From: Symsagittifera roscoffensis | Lineage: Eukaryota; Xenacoelomorpha; Acoela; Convolutidae | DNA: 64,000 nt | NCBI RefSeq assembly: GCF_963678635.1 | Contig: NC_087062.1 | Coordinates: 46,339,758-46,403,757, forward strand | Reading direction: 5' to 3' | In this document: piece by piece, positions 12,820 to 24,720 of the stretch | How positions within the stretch are numbered: the stretch's first letter is position 1 | How the letters are laid out: every line of letters begins with the position of its first letter | Position numbers and translations under genes: made by a program | The notes under the pieces: model-generated | Database searches by the model: none | Told to the model about the DNA's origin: nothing | Seen by the model: the letters and a program-made list of their open reading frames with translations, nothing else

Positions 12820-13045
12820 TCTAGCACTCTTGATCTAGAGGTAACGACTATATCTGGGACGGCAAAAGTCTCAGGTACGGATCTAGTCAGGACTTTTTCA
12901 AATCAAATATTTAGTTTTTATGAAAATTGTCGGCACATTGCTTGTCTGCTGACGTTTTTTCGGCTTAGTTGTCACATCACGGATATTTTTTTCTGTTGCG
13001 AGCGATCTTCATTGTAATCGAAAGTGGTTTTGATTTATTTAAGTA
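12820..13045 (+). mobile_element. tRNA-derived SINE-like element
   Basis: The head contains TCTAGAGGTAACGAC, resembling a decayed A-box region shared with the 31.7-kb copy. The body contains TTGTCTGCTGACG and CGGCTTAGTTGTCACATC. The same body words recur at 17.88, 22.35 and 24.4 kb on this strand and, reversed, at 31.6 and 34.2 kb. No coding frame. Confidence 0.6.
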
Positions 13046-14869
13046 ATTTATTAATTTACTAACTCTGATTTTTTAATATCCTTTGTTTTTTTTTTATTGA
13101 CAGCTTTATTAGGCCCAAAAACTTTCGACCTATGTTTTGTGCGCCACTAGAAGAGAAAATGTTTTCAGTATTATTTTGTTTTGCTAGATGGGGGAGCTTA
13201 AAATGTTTAAAGTGTGAAACTTTCAAAATTTTTGACTATTATTTTTAATTTTGCGCAACTAGAGTTTAATAGTTTTTCGGTCTAGTCGCCGCTCGATAAA
13301 ATAAGTAATCTTAAACTTTTATTTAACGCCGGTGATTGGAAGAGTTCTCCCTGATTTAAAAATCATTGGAGACAAAAAATTTTAGTGTTTTTTCAGTTTT
13401 TTTTCTACCAAATGGTTTTCTTTTAATTTCTGCCAGCTAGCTTTCCTTGTGCTATTTGTGTTTTATCTTAAGTTTTGCCTTTGTGTCTTAATTTCAAATC
13501 ATACGTTTTGTATCCCTCACACGCGCTGTCGAAATCATGAAGTTGAATATAGCAATAAGCAGAAAGAAGCGCCGAAAAAATTTGCTTGATCAAGACAAAC
13601 TTTTAACGCCACTTACAGACCTTAACAACCAAGAGGTAAAAATGATTCCTTTATGACGATTTAACGATATTTTTTGAACCGCAATATATTTAGCTTTCCA
13701 AAAAGAACGAACGAGGCTGATTTGAAAAAAATTTAGCGACTATCATTGATTTTGAATAAAACTTAAATATGTTTTTTTTTGCCGTAATCCGGGGTAACGT
13801 TGCCAGGGCTTACATAAGTATATATGGTTCTCATAAGTATATAAATAACTCAGATATTTTGCGTAAATGACTTTAAAATACAATTTAAATGTTAAAATAA
13901 TTATTGCGGTAGTGCAAGTACGGCTGCAGTGGCTTCAATATAACAAATAGCGGGACCGCTTTTTTAGCACATCAGTTTTTTCAGCATAAAAAGTGAGAAA
14001 TAAGTCTTAAGGGAAACAAACGTCATAAAACTGATGTATAATTGATCGACAGTTGTGAAATATACGCTCCGTCTTCGGTCAAGCTTCCCTAATTAAGACA
14101 ATTAATTCACGATTTCTCAGCAAAACAATAAACTTCAAAAATGGATAGTCTTAATTAGCGGCAAAACACATTTACGCTCACGATTATATTCTCGTACCGC
14201 GTGTAGGAGGAGTTAAGCAAGAGTTTGCTTCCTGTCAGTTACGCGTTTGAAGTTAGTGTTCTGAATGCTAATTGTTTTGAGTCTGCTAAAAATCCATTTG
14301 CTAAATTGCCTAGCACAGACTACTTCCAATACTTGGCCCACTACACAAATGAATTATTACCAGTGCTCGTTGCTTGAGGGTGAAGCAACATTACCCAGAC
14401 CAGAAATATAACCAAAAAAGTTATATGTAATTCGTAAACAGAGGCACAAAAGCGGTTCGCCGTGATGAGCCGTGCAGCTCTTGTGTTGGTCCTTTCCACC
14501 GTAGATAAATGGTCTTAATCTTAATCTAACCATTCTCAAAAGTACTCAAACGATGAAAATTACCCATATTGAAGTGTTCGAATTATATTTCGACCAAATT
14601 CGATTGAACACGTGGATGTTGTTGGACCTAAAAATCGTAGAGGACAGTCCCCTATTCGAACAAAATTGTGAAACAGTCAAAAACCTGGTCGGAAAATTGT
14701 CGAATAATATTTCAAATTTTATTTGAAAACAAAATACTGCCAATCAAACATTTAATCTGTGACAAAAGTCCGAGAAATAATGATTTGCCTATAAAAGTAA
14801 CTATATAACGAAGTTTTGGTGTACCAAAAAAGAAAGTTCTAATAAACGTGTTTTCTTTTAGTCGAGTCA
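13046..14869. other. Gene-poor AT-rich intergenic stretch
   Basis: Apart from the candidate small exon at 13537-13635 I see no coding frame, RNA gene or clear repeat here. The sequence is rich in T runs up to ~13.5 kb and more mixed afterwards. Confidence 0.5.
13537..13635 (+). CDS. Candidate first coding exon, unknown gene
   Basis: An ATG at 13537 opens exactly 33 codons to a good donor (GAG followed by GTAAAA at 13636). The peptide has a basic cluster (RKKRRKN) followed by LLDQDKLLTPLTDLNNQE, which looks more protein-like than surrounding translations. The 99 bases are also less T-rich than their flanks. I cannot recognise the family, and I found no convincing next exon downstream. It may be chance. 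Confidence 0.22.
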
Positions 14870-15450
14870 GACGAATCATTATTAGGTAACAAATGAACGA
14901 AAATTTTTGCAGTCGTTTTGGTCGAAAGAAACACTGTGGCTCAATCCGGACGGATCACATCACGTTTGTGTTGAACACAATAGAACACATTTCATTTCAA
15001 GTTGAATCGATAAGAACAGCCACTTTGGCTCGAGTTGGTCGAAACATCACCCTTAGGTCGAACACAGTTGAACACATTTTTTGGTCGAGTCGGTCAAAAC
15101 ATTACCAAGTTGCATCGATTTGTTCGAAATATATCACGCTTGGGTTGAACACAATTAAAGACATTTTTTTTGGTTGAGTCAATCAAAACAGCCATTTTGG
15201 GTCGATTCGATCAAAAATTTCACTTTTGGGTCAAACCCAGGAAATCTAACTTTCATTTTGTTCGATTCGGTAAAAAATATAGCCAGTTTGGGTTTATTCA
15301 GACAGAAGAAACATATCACGCTTGGATCGAAAACAGTTGAGAACAATTTTCGTACCTTCGATTTGGTCGAAACTTTTTTATTCTTGGCTGAGTCGGTCAA
15401 AAAAAGCTATCTTTGGTCGAATAGGTCAAAACATACATAACTCAAACAGC
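14870..15450 (+). repeat. Degenerate tandem repeat, unit roughly 60 bases
   Basis: The segment repeats variations of 'TTGGGTCGAACACAGTTGAA' and 'TTTTGGTCGAGTCGGTCAAA' about nine times with heavy divergence. Open frames of 73-94 codons on either strand are by-products of the repeat periodicity: overlapping translations repeat the same residues without a domain. Confidence 0.65.
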
Positions 15451-15539
15451 TCATTCCTGGTACTCTTCACAAGGAAAGCAATGTGTATTATACAATATCT
15501 ATTCTATTCTGACAAAGATCTATTAGTTTCTTTGAAAAA

Positions 15540-16665
15540 AAAAATCAAATTTAAAGGTGAAAAAGAGCCAAATTTTGATAAAGTTTGATAGAAAAAATGA
15601 AAAAAATCTACGTTCTGGTCTGATAAAACTTGCTAATTGCAATCAAATTACAGATAATTTCAAAAGAATACTTTCAGCAAAATCAGCAAACAATTTTCAG
15701 AAAAAAACCACTAATAATGAAGAAAAAAATGTGAGTTGAAGAACTTTGCAAGTTGCAAACAAAAACAGATATTTTTAGGTACATATCTGCGGTATATTTA
15801 CCATAATACATTTTTTTTAAAGTTTGATCGATTGAAAAAAAAAATACGTAAAAACCTATGTTCTAATTTAAAAAATCTTAATAGCAATAAGTAAACAGAT
15901 CATTTCAGATACAGACCTGAAAATTAGAACAAAAAGATTTAGAATAAAAGGGATAAAAAGAATAAAGAAAAAATTTATGTGCTCATTTGAACTAATTTTT
16001 TCATTTTAAGCAAAAAACAGATACTTGAAGAGATCTTTAAATTTTGGAGCAAAAAAAATTGAGGAAAATCAGAGCACGAATCATAAAGAAAAAATTTGAT
16101 AAGACTTGCTACTTGAAACCAGACTTGTTAACGGGCCGCCATAATTGAGGCCCGGCCCGGCCCTGCCCGATATAATTCAAGTCGAGCCCGTTGGCGGCCC
16201 GATAAATAGGGAATTTATTAAATATCGGCCCGTTGGGGCCCGTTGCTGCTTTTTTGGTAAAAAACAAATTTGTTTCATAACAATTTTAATTACTTGTTTT
16301 ACTTATTTATAAAGACCTATTTCGTGCTTCGTGTCACGTCGAATTTGTTTCTGCAGTGAATCGGCAGTGAACGTAGTAGTCATGTCGTTTAGCACACTGC
16401 AAGCTGTACAGTGCGCACTGAAACATAACATTGGTTAGTCAATAAAAGTAAGGCCCGTTGGGGCCCGTTGACAAAAGTGAAAACCTCGGCCCGGCCCGGC
16501 CCGTTGACAAGTATGCTTGAAACAACATTACACAAAATTTCAGATGCTTGCTTTCAGTAAAACTGGTGCAAAAGAATAATGAGAAAAAATATGATATGGT
16601 CTGATATAGCTTGCTAATTGTAACCAAAATACAAATTTTTTAAAATACCATCAAATCACTCGAAA
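15540..16665 (+). repeat. A-rich degenerate repeats interrupted by a MITE
   Basis: Blocks such as 'TGGTCTGATAAAACTTGCTAAT' (15615 onward), a weaker one around 15870 and a related one at 16595-16620 recur at intervals of a few hundred bases. Each is followed by an AAACAGAT-like word. The hAT-type MITE at 16120-16515 splits this region. No coding content. Confidence 0.45.
16120..16515. mobile_element. hAT-type MITE with perfect 8-bp target duplication
   Basis: The element is 396 bases long and is flanked on both sides by the exact 8-mer CTTGAAAC (16112-16119 and 16516-16523). The left end reads CAGACTTGTTAACGGGCC. The right end read inward on the other strand is CATACTTGTCAACGGGCC, so the 18-bp terminal inverted repeats differ at two positions. 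The sub-terminal region is packed with CCCGGCCC and GGGCCCGTTG words, sharply GC-rich against the AT-rich host. An 8-bp duplication and CAG-type ends are hallmarks of the hAT superfamily. There is no transposase, so it is non-autonomous. Confidence 0.9.
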
Positions 16666-17498
16666 CAATAAGATTTGACGTTCAGATTTTGCTGCCTTTC
16701 GAACTATTTTTTCGGAATTGTCGAAACATGCCTACGTTGTGGCTGCAAAGTGTGCTTAAAGAAGATTGTGTGCACTACTTGTAATTCAAATTTTTTGTAT
16801 CTGTCTTGACTTGACCTTCAACCGGAAGTTGACATACCAGCTGTCGAAATGCTCGAAAATAAAAAAAAACTGATTTCTCTGAAAATGTGGAAATTTGACA
16901 GAAATAAATAAAAGAGTTTTCAAAAAAAACCATTGTGAGAAGTAGAATTGAAAAAAAGTAGTTTTTCTCGAAACCTTTGTGGTTTCTCCGTGTAATTATT
17001 CTGAAAATATTTCAGATCACTAATAAAAAGGCGACTATTTTGAGTTCCACAAAATGAAAAGTTTTGAAGATTCGCAGTACTTTACATCTGAGCCTATTGA
17101 CTTTTAGGTGAGTTTTTTCAAGAAAAGTGGTACACAGAAAGATTTCCAGTAAATCACTTAATTGCTTCTGTTAATCGCAAGTTCAAAGAGAGAAGTTATT
17201 TTTAAGAATTATAGTGGAATATTTTCGTTGAATTTTTTCGGATTATGGGCGGACACAAATTACTTTCAAATCAACCCTACCATGTGATCCCAAGAAAAAG
17301 CAACAAAAAAATAAATAAAAGGGAAGAAAATGCTCAGTTTTGAAAAAAGGGGTTTTGTTCTATTTTGTTTAGACGGCGTAGCAAATTGCAGTTCATCCTT
17401 ATTAAAAACTCTCAAATATTTAGAGAAGAAACCGGAACTTTGAACCACTTGTGATTAAAATACGTAACAAGGAATCTAAAACAAACCATAATATGAAG

Positions 17499-17860
17499 CA
17501 GGGGCGGATTTAGGGGGGGGGGGGGCTGGGGGTGGCGGACGCCTTCTTTCCCCCTCAGAGATTCGACCCCCTGCCGAACCCAAAGATTCCCCCCTTTGAT
17601 ACTTTTTCAGAAATCCATTTTTGGCCGACCGACTCTAAAATTTTTCTAAAGGCGCCTTTGAGGGGGAGCGCGCGCCAAAAAAAAACGCGATTTTTTTGTC
17701 AAAATTTTTCAAAAAGTGCCCAAAACCGGCTTTTTTGACTGTTTTTTCAAAAATTTGCCTGCGGCGCAGAAAATTTTGCCACAATAGGGTCAAAACAGTG
17801 CTTTGGGAGAGCTCGAAAAATCAATTTGGTCGACCTAAAAAAAAAAAGGTCGTGAAAATT
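17499..17860 (+). mobile_element. hAT-type MITE, 3'-truncated, CAGGGGCGGAT end
   Basis: It starts with CAGGGGCGGATTTAGG at 17499 and runs through a long G run into sequence that is the reverse complement of the complete element at 35456-35893. Shared marks are GCGCGCGCC, the CTGCGGCGCAGAAAATTTT region, GGAGAGCTCG and GGTCGACCTAAA. The distal terminal repeat is missing; after ~17860 the sequence turns into SINE-like body. Confidence 0.8.
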
Positions 17861-17960
17861 TGTCTGTTTATCTGTTGTCGGCTTAGTCATCATATCTTGG
17901 AATCAATTTTTTTTGCTGGGCGCGTTTTACGTCAACATTGTTTTTAGTGTTTGATTTAAA
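17861..17960 (+). mobile_element. SINE-like body fragment
   Basis: Contains TTGTCTGTTTATCTG and CGGCTTAGTCATCATATC, words of the dispersed tRNA-derived SINE body, directly abutting the truncated MITE. The tRNA-like head is missing. Confidence 0.5.
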
Positions 17961-18229
17961 CCTACAATAGCTAATTTCAATTATCTTGACTTGGTAGCTC
18001 CTTCTTTGTTTTTTTTTGTTTCGCTAAAAATCATTTCTTATTGGCTTAATAAACTAATTTTGGATCATTTCAAAGGAAACACAATTTTCAAGTTGGTGGA
18101 TTTTTTTGGATGTTTGACCATCGGCTTAATGAGATTTCTTTTTTTCTCGTTATGAAAAATTATTTTCAAATTTATTCTGATTTTCAAAAAGGAGTCCAAA
18201 GTGAAATATCGCCTGCTCCACTGTGTATG

Positions 18230-19060
18230 AATTTACCCCTCTAGGGTCTGTTTTTACTTGACTCCTCTGTCTACAGCCTTCAAAAAAAGTCTGTGGGGTA
18301 TAATTTGACCCATATTTTTGATATTATTTTTTCGTTTTCTTGAAAACTACCCCTCTCAAATCTAAACATTTGGTTTCAAGGATAAGAAAAGCTCCATGCA
18401 TAAGAAAAGCACCTTGCATAAGCGGCTACACCCAAATTGTTTTTACACGAAAAATTATCGCCCTGGGAATAGTAAAGTTTTTGAACTTTTGACAGTATTT
18501 TTTAAAATTTTATGATTTTCTTGATAACTGCCCTCCTAAATCTGAGATCCAGGCTTCAATTGAAATACAGGTTGCGTGAATTTTTTCTGCATAAGCGGCT
18601 ACGACCTATTTTTCTACACAAAAAGCTCTGTGTCCCGGAAACGTCAAATTTTTTATTTGTTGACCGTTTTGTAGACTTTTCTAGCAAACTATACTGTCAA
18701 ATCTGATATCATATTATTAATCGAAACAACAAATTGTTAAAAATGTTACCTTTTTAATTGGCTTACCTGTTTGCTTAAGAAAAATTTTAAGGCCTACAAA
18801 CATTTCAATGTTTTGACAGTGTTTGGAAGTTTTTTGACTTTACGCAAAAACTCTACCCAATTCTGGGAAATTTCTCTGTTTAAGTCCCATAACCTGCTCT
18901 TTTCAAAAAAAAAGTTATGGATTTGGATAATCTTTTGACCAATTTTTAGAATTTTTGACCGTTTTCTGGAAGCTTTTTTGAGAAGCGGCGGCGACTTCTT
19001 AGTTTTTTTTGTTAGTGAAACGTTATCTCTTTGGGAAAATAAATTATTAAAAAAACTTTT
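18230..19060 (+). repeat. Degenerate tandem repeat, unit ~180 bases
   Basis: Three or more diverged units. The words CTTGAAAACTACCCCTCTC (18341) and CTTGATAACTGCCCTCCTA (18521) are 180 bases apart. GCATAAGCGGCTAC recurs at 18417 and 18590, and a weaker AAGCGGCGGCGAC at ~18982. No coding frame survives across units. Confidence 0.5.
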
Positions 19061-19744
19061 ACTCTTCTCACTTATTTTAGTAGAAAAACAACTAAAGTTT
19101 TGGGCACAGTCCAACTTTTTGAATCAAATTTTCAGTATAGCATAATTTTTCAGAAATTAAACTTTTCAGTGTAGTAAACTCAATCTATATCAAACCCGTG
19201 CCTCTAGCTTTATCCGGGCCCCTAGTTGCTTTATATTGAGACATACGAAAATTCGGCTTCACCTACTCTTTTCAACATCAATTTTTTTTCGAATTTTGTT
19301 TTTTCAATGTTTGTAGTATCGCAAGTGGAGCGAAGCTCCGCTTTACCTCTGTCTTTGATTATTTTTTAGAATCCACAATATTTTTTGAGCTAGAATTTTT
19401 TTTACAATTTGTTAAGGTACTGGAACATCATTTCTTCAGTTTGATCATCTCTATTCATCAAAAAAACGCTCTTCTCAAAAACTCAATTCATGCAATTTTT
19501 TTAAAATTGGAATGAGCAGCCTTGAACATCCTAACAGATTGAGAAGCTCCAAAATTTGATTTCTTTGTATGACACGCTTTGAAATTTTAATGCTCAGTTG
19601 GCATACCCAGAAAAGAAACGCTGGACATTTTATTCTCAAAAAACTCAGCTACTTCAATTAAGTATTCAGGAAGAGATTGAAAATGATTTCAATTAAAGCA
19701 GGTTGTCTCAAAGAGCGAACACCGAACTAATGAAAAAATTTTTA

Positions 19745-20205
19745 CTTAGAGGCGAAGTTGCACGTTGCATTCACAAGCAAAAATATGACCGATAATGCTA
19801 CTGGAAAAACTGAATGAAAAAAAATTTGAGTCTACAAAATTTCTTAGGTGACGCACGCCAATTATGAGTCTTTATAATTGCTAATTGACTTAAGCCAAAT
19901 ATGACGCATTAGCATTACCAGCCAATTTGAAAAAAAGTTTCGAACCCTCGTATTTTGGTGCTGGTCTCCTTCCCTACCTCTACGCTGCAGATCCACGATA
20001 CCTTGAAGCTAAAGTGCTATTTGTAATATAATAGTCTGTGTTAAGTTCCTTAGCATTGGCTGTACTTAATAGCTGGATCAAAATGAACACTATCAAAATG
20101 AACACATTTTGTCGCAAAAATTGCATCGCAACAATATTAGCGACTTAGGTTGGAAAAAAAAGAGAGTTCTTACTATAACACAAGCTATGCTTGTATAAAA
20201 AACCT
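19745..20205 (+). repeat. Dispersed repeat, ~450 bp, second copy at 50795-51205
   Basis: The two copies share long blocks, including ACAAGCAAAAATATGACC, GTGACGCACGCCAATTATGA, GCTAAAGTGCTATTTGTAAT and TAGCTGGATCAAAATGAACA. This copy carries an extra ~65 bases around 19950-20015 that are absent from the other. No terminal repeats or coding frame were identified, so the class is unknown. Confidence 0.7.
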
Positions 20206-22259
20206 TAAAATTTAGTATCCAATTTGATATCACGTGCTAGACGAAAGTGAATTGAAACAAATCAGTTTCAGGAAATATCAGGAAATATTGTAAAAGATTT
20301 TTGACTTTCATTGAACTCTCTTTGGATTATGTGCGAGGAACAGGTAGTTTTCGATTCCATCCTACAATGTGATCCAAATGAGCAAAAAAGTATCAAAAGT
20401 TGGGAAGAGTTTCAAAATGGCATCAAAAATATTGAAAAATCAAAATGCCAATTATCCATTCAATCAAAACTAATGGCTTTGTACGTATGTTGGCTGTATT
20501 AAAAAAATTGTTTTCAAGAACTTTTTAATGAAACAAAATTAGAGGCACCTAACAAACATCGATATATCTTTCTTGAGACATCCCAAAAGCTGGGATGAAA
20601 ACAAAAAAAAACAGATTTCAATTTAAACTCTGTTTTTTTTTTTAACTTTGGTTAGTAATCAAATAACGGATAGCAATGAATTGCATAAACTGAGAACTTA
20701 ATTGAGTAAAAAAGAATGAAAATAGGATTTCACGTTCAATTGATTAATGGCAATTGATCATATCGCCAGCAGCAAATGTCTCAGTGTTATCATCATTCAC
20801 AGCAATATTACGGCCGTCCGTACTAAATGCTTCTTGTGAATAAATTGTTTTTAGAAAAGTACCCGGTTTTTAAAAAAAGACAATAAAAATAACTAATAAA
20901 CACATTTTTGGCTCGTTGTAGTTAAAGTAGCCAAAAAACTGCTACCCGTTCAAAATCAAATTAGTTGAAAAACAGAAAAACTGTTAATATTTCACAGATG
21001 ACAGTCAGTTTAGATGAATCAAAAGAGAAAACAAATGTACACAAAAGTTTTTCGTATACACAGACTTACACAAAGTTTTTTTTCTTTGTTTTATTAGGAC
21101 TACGGACGAAAAATTTAAATACTGTTTTTGTTCCGACTTTCGATACGGAATATTTGTGCTCGGGTGGGTTTTTTTCTTCTGAAAAATGTCGATTTTTTAA
21201 CTAGCCATTTTTGACGGAATTTTTTGAATATAACTCAAAAAGCATTGTTGTCCTGAGCTTAAATTTGAAAAGATATTTCACCTGCATGCTATTACTGCTC
21301 CATAAACCTTAAAAGACACTCGAAACATTCAGGGCTTCGCCCTGATACCAGCAGTCTTGTTTAGTCCTATAGAGTTTCAGTGTGCCGTGTAACCTTTCTC
21401 TTCAAATCAGTACTGCAGTTTACTCTGTCTTTAATAATACCTCGTTTAGCATTCGGATGTTTTCAACTCCCCCCTTATTTTTGATTTTTTGAAAATTTAG
21501 ATTTGTTTACCACATTTTTAAAAGAATAAAGCAATTTTCAGCAAAAACAATTCATAGAAATTGTTAGTAAAAGGGCATATTCGAGGTCTTACAGTGCAAC
21601 AGGCACGAAGCAATTGTTGTATATATCTGCTTTTATCCGTTTTCCAGCTGTTCACGAAAATACAAATGAGCCAAAAATATTATTGCTGCTAAAATTCGAG
21701 AGGGCTAAATAAAGGTATTGATATTTGTTGTCTTATGTCATAGCAGAATTTGCGTTGTAGAAGAAATTCTAAACCTCTACCACAAATTTTTTGTATGTTT
21801 GTTTGATGCATCGAAACTGTTATCTGTAAAACATGAACATTTTCCCATTTTTCAATCATTTTATTACTAAGTTGAGGCTAATTTGTATTCTGGTGGATAG
21901 CGGAACAATTGCATTATACCAGTCGCACTGTATGGCCTCGAATATGCCATTTTAATAATAACAATTTTTAGTTTAAATGTTTTCTCGGTTATTAAAAATT
22001 TGGCAATCAAACTGGAGTTTCTGAAAATCGAGTAAGGTGTGAAAAATAATATGATCCGAATTCTAAACGGTTTATGTGAAACCATGAGAGGGAATGATAA
22101 TGATAAGGCAGAGTGTAGTAGTGTTTTTCTTGACTGTAACTTTTATCCATTCGGAGATCAAGGCTTTTTTCTTGTAAAAAACTTTTCTTACAAATCTTAC
22201 TTGCTTTTCTAACTTAATTTTTTATTGAACCTAAACAACTGCGATCTTCGCTTCCACTT
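20206..22259. other. Intergenic stretch without recognisable genes
   Basis: Short open frames here (60-80 codons) have no recognisable domain and AT-driven composition. I see no RNA gene. Part of a larger decayed repeat landscape. Confidence 0.45.
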
Positions 22260-22440
22260 GAACTAGAAGAAACGAGTAATCCTTTATTTTCTTAGGGCTG
22301 GGATTTGAGTCCCAGTCGAACCTTGTTTTTTTCCGGGAAAAATTGAATTGTCGGACTTTCATTTGTCTGTTTAAATTTTGTCAGTTTATTTGCAAAATCG
22401 GGGAATTTCGATGGGCTGTCAGTAATTTTCAATGTAGATG
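22260..22440 (+). mobile_element. tRNA-derived SINE-like element
   Basis: A B-box-like stretch GATTTGAGTCCCAGTCG (about 22302) is followed by the family body CCGGGAAAAATTGAATTGTC and then CATTTGTCTG. The body is nearly identical to the minus-strand copy at ~31.7 kb. The A-box is decayed. Confidence 0.65.
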
Positions 22441-24257
22441 CAATTGATTTTGATTTAGAACTGTAATCTGTGAAAAATATTAAGCAGGACGTTGTATGTT
22501 TTCACTGGTTTACTTTTTCGCTTTTTTTTTGCTTAGGCATTTCATTCGGCATGAATGGTGCGATTTAAGCCTAGGTTATAGCTAAGCCCATTGTTGTTGG
22601 CTATATGGCCACTTGTTGAAAATTAAAAACTGGTTTAAAAAAAATAGCTGTTTTTTGAATGTTCTCTAAAACTTTTTCACTTTTTTCTTTTATAAAAATT
22701 ATTTCTCGATTCTGTTATTTTTGTCTCGTTATCATGTTTGCCAATTTGCAAGGTTGCGCATCCATTGAAGCAAAACTCTGCCTCGCCTCTGTGTGTGTTA
22801 TTCTATCTAGAGTCAAAATTTTTTCTGAGTAATCTCTTAAGTAAAAAATTTCTACAGTCAACTTGTTTAGCTTGATAACTTATTTAAAAAAATGAAAAGC
22901 AGAAAAAAGAGAGTCATCTTTTTCTTGGTATTTTTGAATTCTTTCCGATATAAAAGACCGACAGAGCTTTAATATGGTAACACATTCGACCCATACGAGG
23001 TTTCTTTGAAGTACCAAAATTTGGGCAGAGAAAATAAATCCTATACTATAGTCTTTTCACATTTCGTGAATTGTTCGGAACAACATTTGTTCAATTTCAA
23101 CATCTCTATTTAGCTATACATCAGTTCAAACAATCTATTGGCGTTAAATTTAAATCACAACCAAAAAATGAAATGAGCGAAAAAACGGTGATGCTTACAG
23201 TTAAATACTGTAACCAAAAAAAGTTCTCTCCTCAAAAAGTTTGCGAGATGAAGATTAATCAAAAAAATTCCAATTAAATTTTGTTTTGAAAAAAAGACGA
23301 ATATTTCAAAAAAAAAATATCATATTCTATTCTTAGGAACTTCTGCTGGGAGAATTAAACATTTACCACTTTCGAAACTAGACTTCGATAACGTTTTTAA
23401 TAAACTTTTTTATCACGTTTTTATAATGAATTTTATACTTTCGCAGTTCGATAGCGGAGTTTCCCTTCCTTTCAACAATGGAAAACAGGTGAATTTAAAA
23501 AGAAATCAAAATTCAAACAGCAAAAAATCAAACATGAGCGTGAGCAAATTTTAAGGTTTTTCCCTAATAAGTCACCAAGACTTATACAACAATCTTCACT
23601 ACGTTCATTTCTCTTTACTCATGCCACAAGCAAGGGTATTGCAATCAGGTACTGGACTTTTTTCCCCGAATAAATTTGTTCGCAGAATGGTAATTTTACT
23701 AGGAATGTGGAATTTCAATTTCACGACTGCTGACTTACTGACTGATGACATGCTCTTTTTCTTGAAATTTTAAATAAAACTTTCATCATTGAGATAAAAA
23801 ATAAGGGAAGTTTCTTTCAGGTAAAATCTTTTTTTATCAAATGAAAATCTTAAAGAAAGTTTTTTTTTCGTATTAGTGAGTTTGTTCTAAGTTCCATCGG
23901 CTGATTTTCAAAATCTTCAAAAGGCAGTTTGTTTTATCTGGTACGCTTTTGTGGGTTCAGTTTCCATAGCCTGTATTTTTTTTTTATTTTAAATTTCTGT
24001 AATTTGTGCCTTTTTTAAGGTGCTTTTTTTTTTCGATTAAGCGATTTCGTCTCATGTTATTTTAGCTTAGTCAAGTTATGATTCGTAGTTTTGAGGGTAT
24101 TTTTTTGTGCTCTCATGTGTTTCGTCAAAGAAATTAAAACTCGATAGTTCAAAAAAAATGTATGACAACTTTTTCTTCGGCTCAATTTACTTTCTCCTTT
24201 ACTCTGTTCTATTCCAATCTTCTCTTTAATATTTATTTTTAATGTCTTTCAAATTCC

Positions 24258-24480
24258 CTCCCAATTGGCTTACGGGTAAAGCTGTTGCCATTGTATCTTA
24301 AGGTCTAGCGTTTGCCTCTCGGTCGGAAAATATTTTTATCATTGTATGGAATTGAAAAAAAAAATGCGGTTCAAATTGAATTGTTAGATTTTCATTTGTC
24401 TGCTCAAGTTTTGCCCGCTAAGTTGCCACATCACGGATTTCGCTTGTGTTCTAAGCAACCTTCATTCAGGTGCAAGTGTT
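24258..24480 (+). mobile_element. tRNA-derived SINE-like element
   Basis: The head 'AATTGGCTTACGGGTAAAGC' with a later 'TCGGTCGG' stretch resembles a decayed tRNA. The body contains AATTGAATTGTTAGATTTTC, CATTTGTCTGCTC and AAGTTGCCACATCACGGAT, shared with the 12.9-kb and 34.2-kb copies. Confidence 0.6.
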
Positions 24481-24720
24481 GTTCATTCTAGTATCAGGGG
24501 ACAAATTGAAAATTTTAATTTTTTTTCTTTGAATCATTTTTTGTCGGCTCAACTGGAGTGTGCTCAAAAATTTTTGGCTTAGTTGAAACCAATCTGATTT
24601 TCTTGTGCTGTTAGCTACTTTCATTGTAGTTTCAAGTGCGAGTATTGTTCATTGTAGTTTTAGGTGGGGCCTAAAAAGATATTTTTTATAACTTTTGTTT
24701 TCGGTTTACTTTTTTTGTTA

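Noticed and set aside
14893-15588. Overlapping ORFs of 73-94 codons
   Set aside because: Produced by the degenerate ~60-base repeat. Translations repeat in several frames, and no family resemblance is seen.
17017-17105. Exon between an ATTTCAG acceptor and a TTAG/GTGAG donor
   Set aside because: All three frames contain stops within the segment, so it cannot be an internal coding exon; an untranslated exon cannot be excluded.
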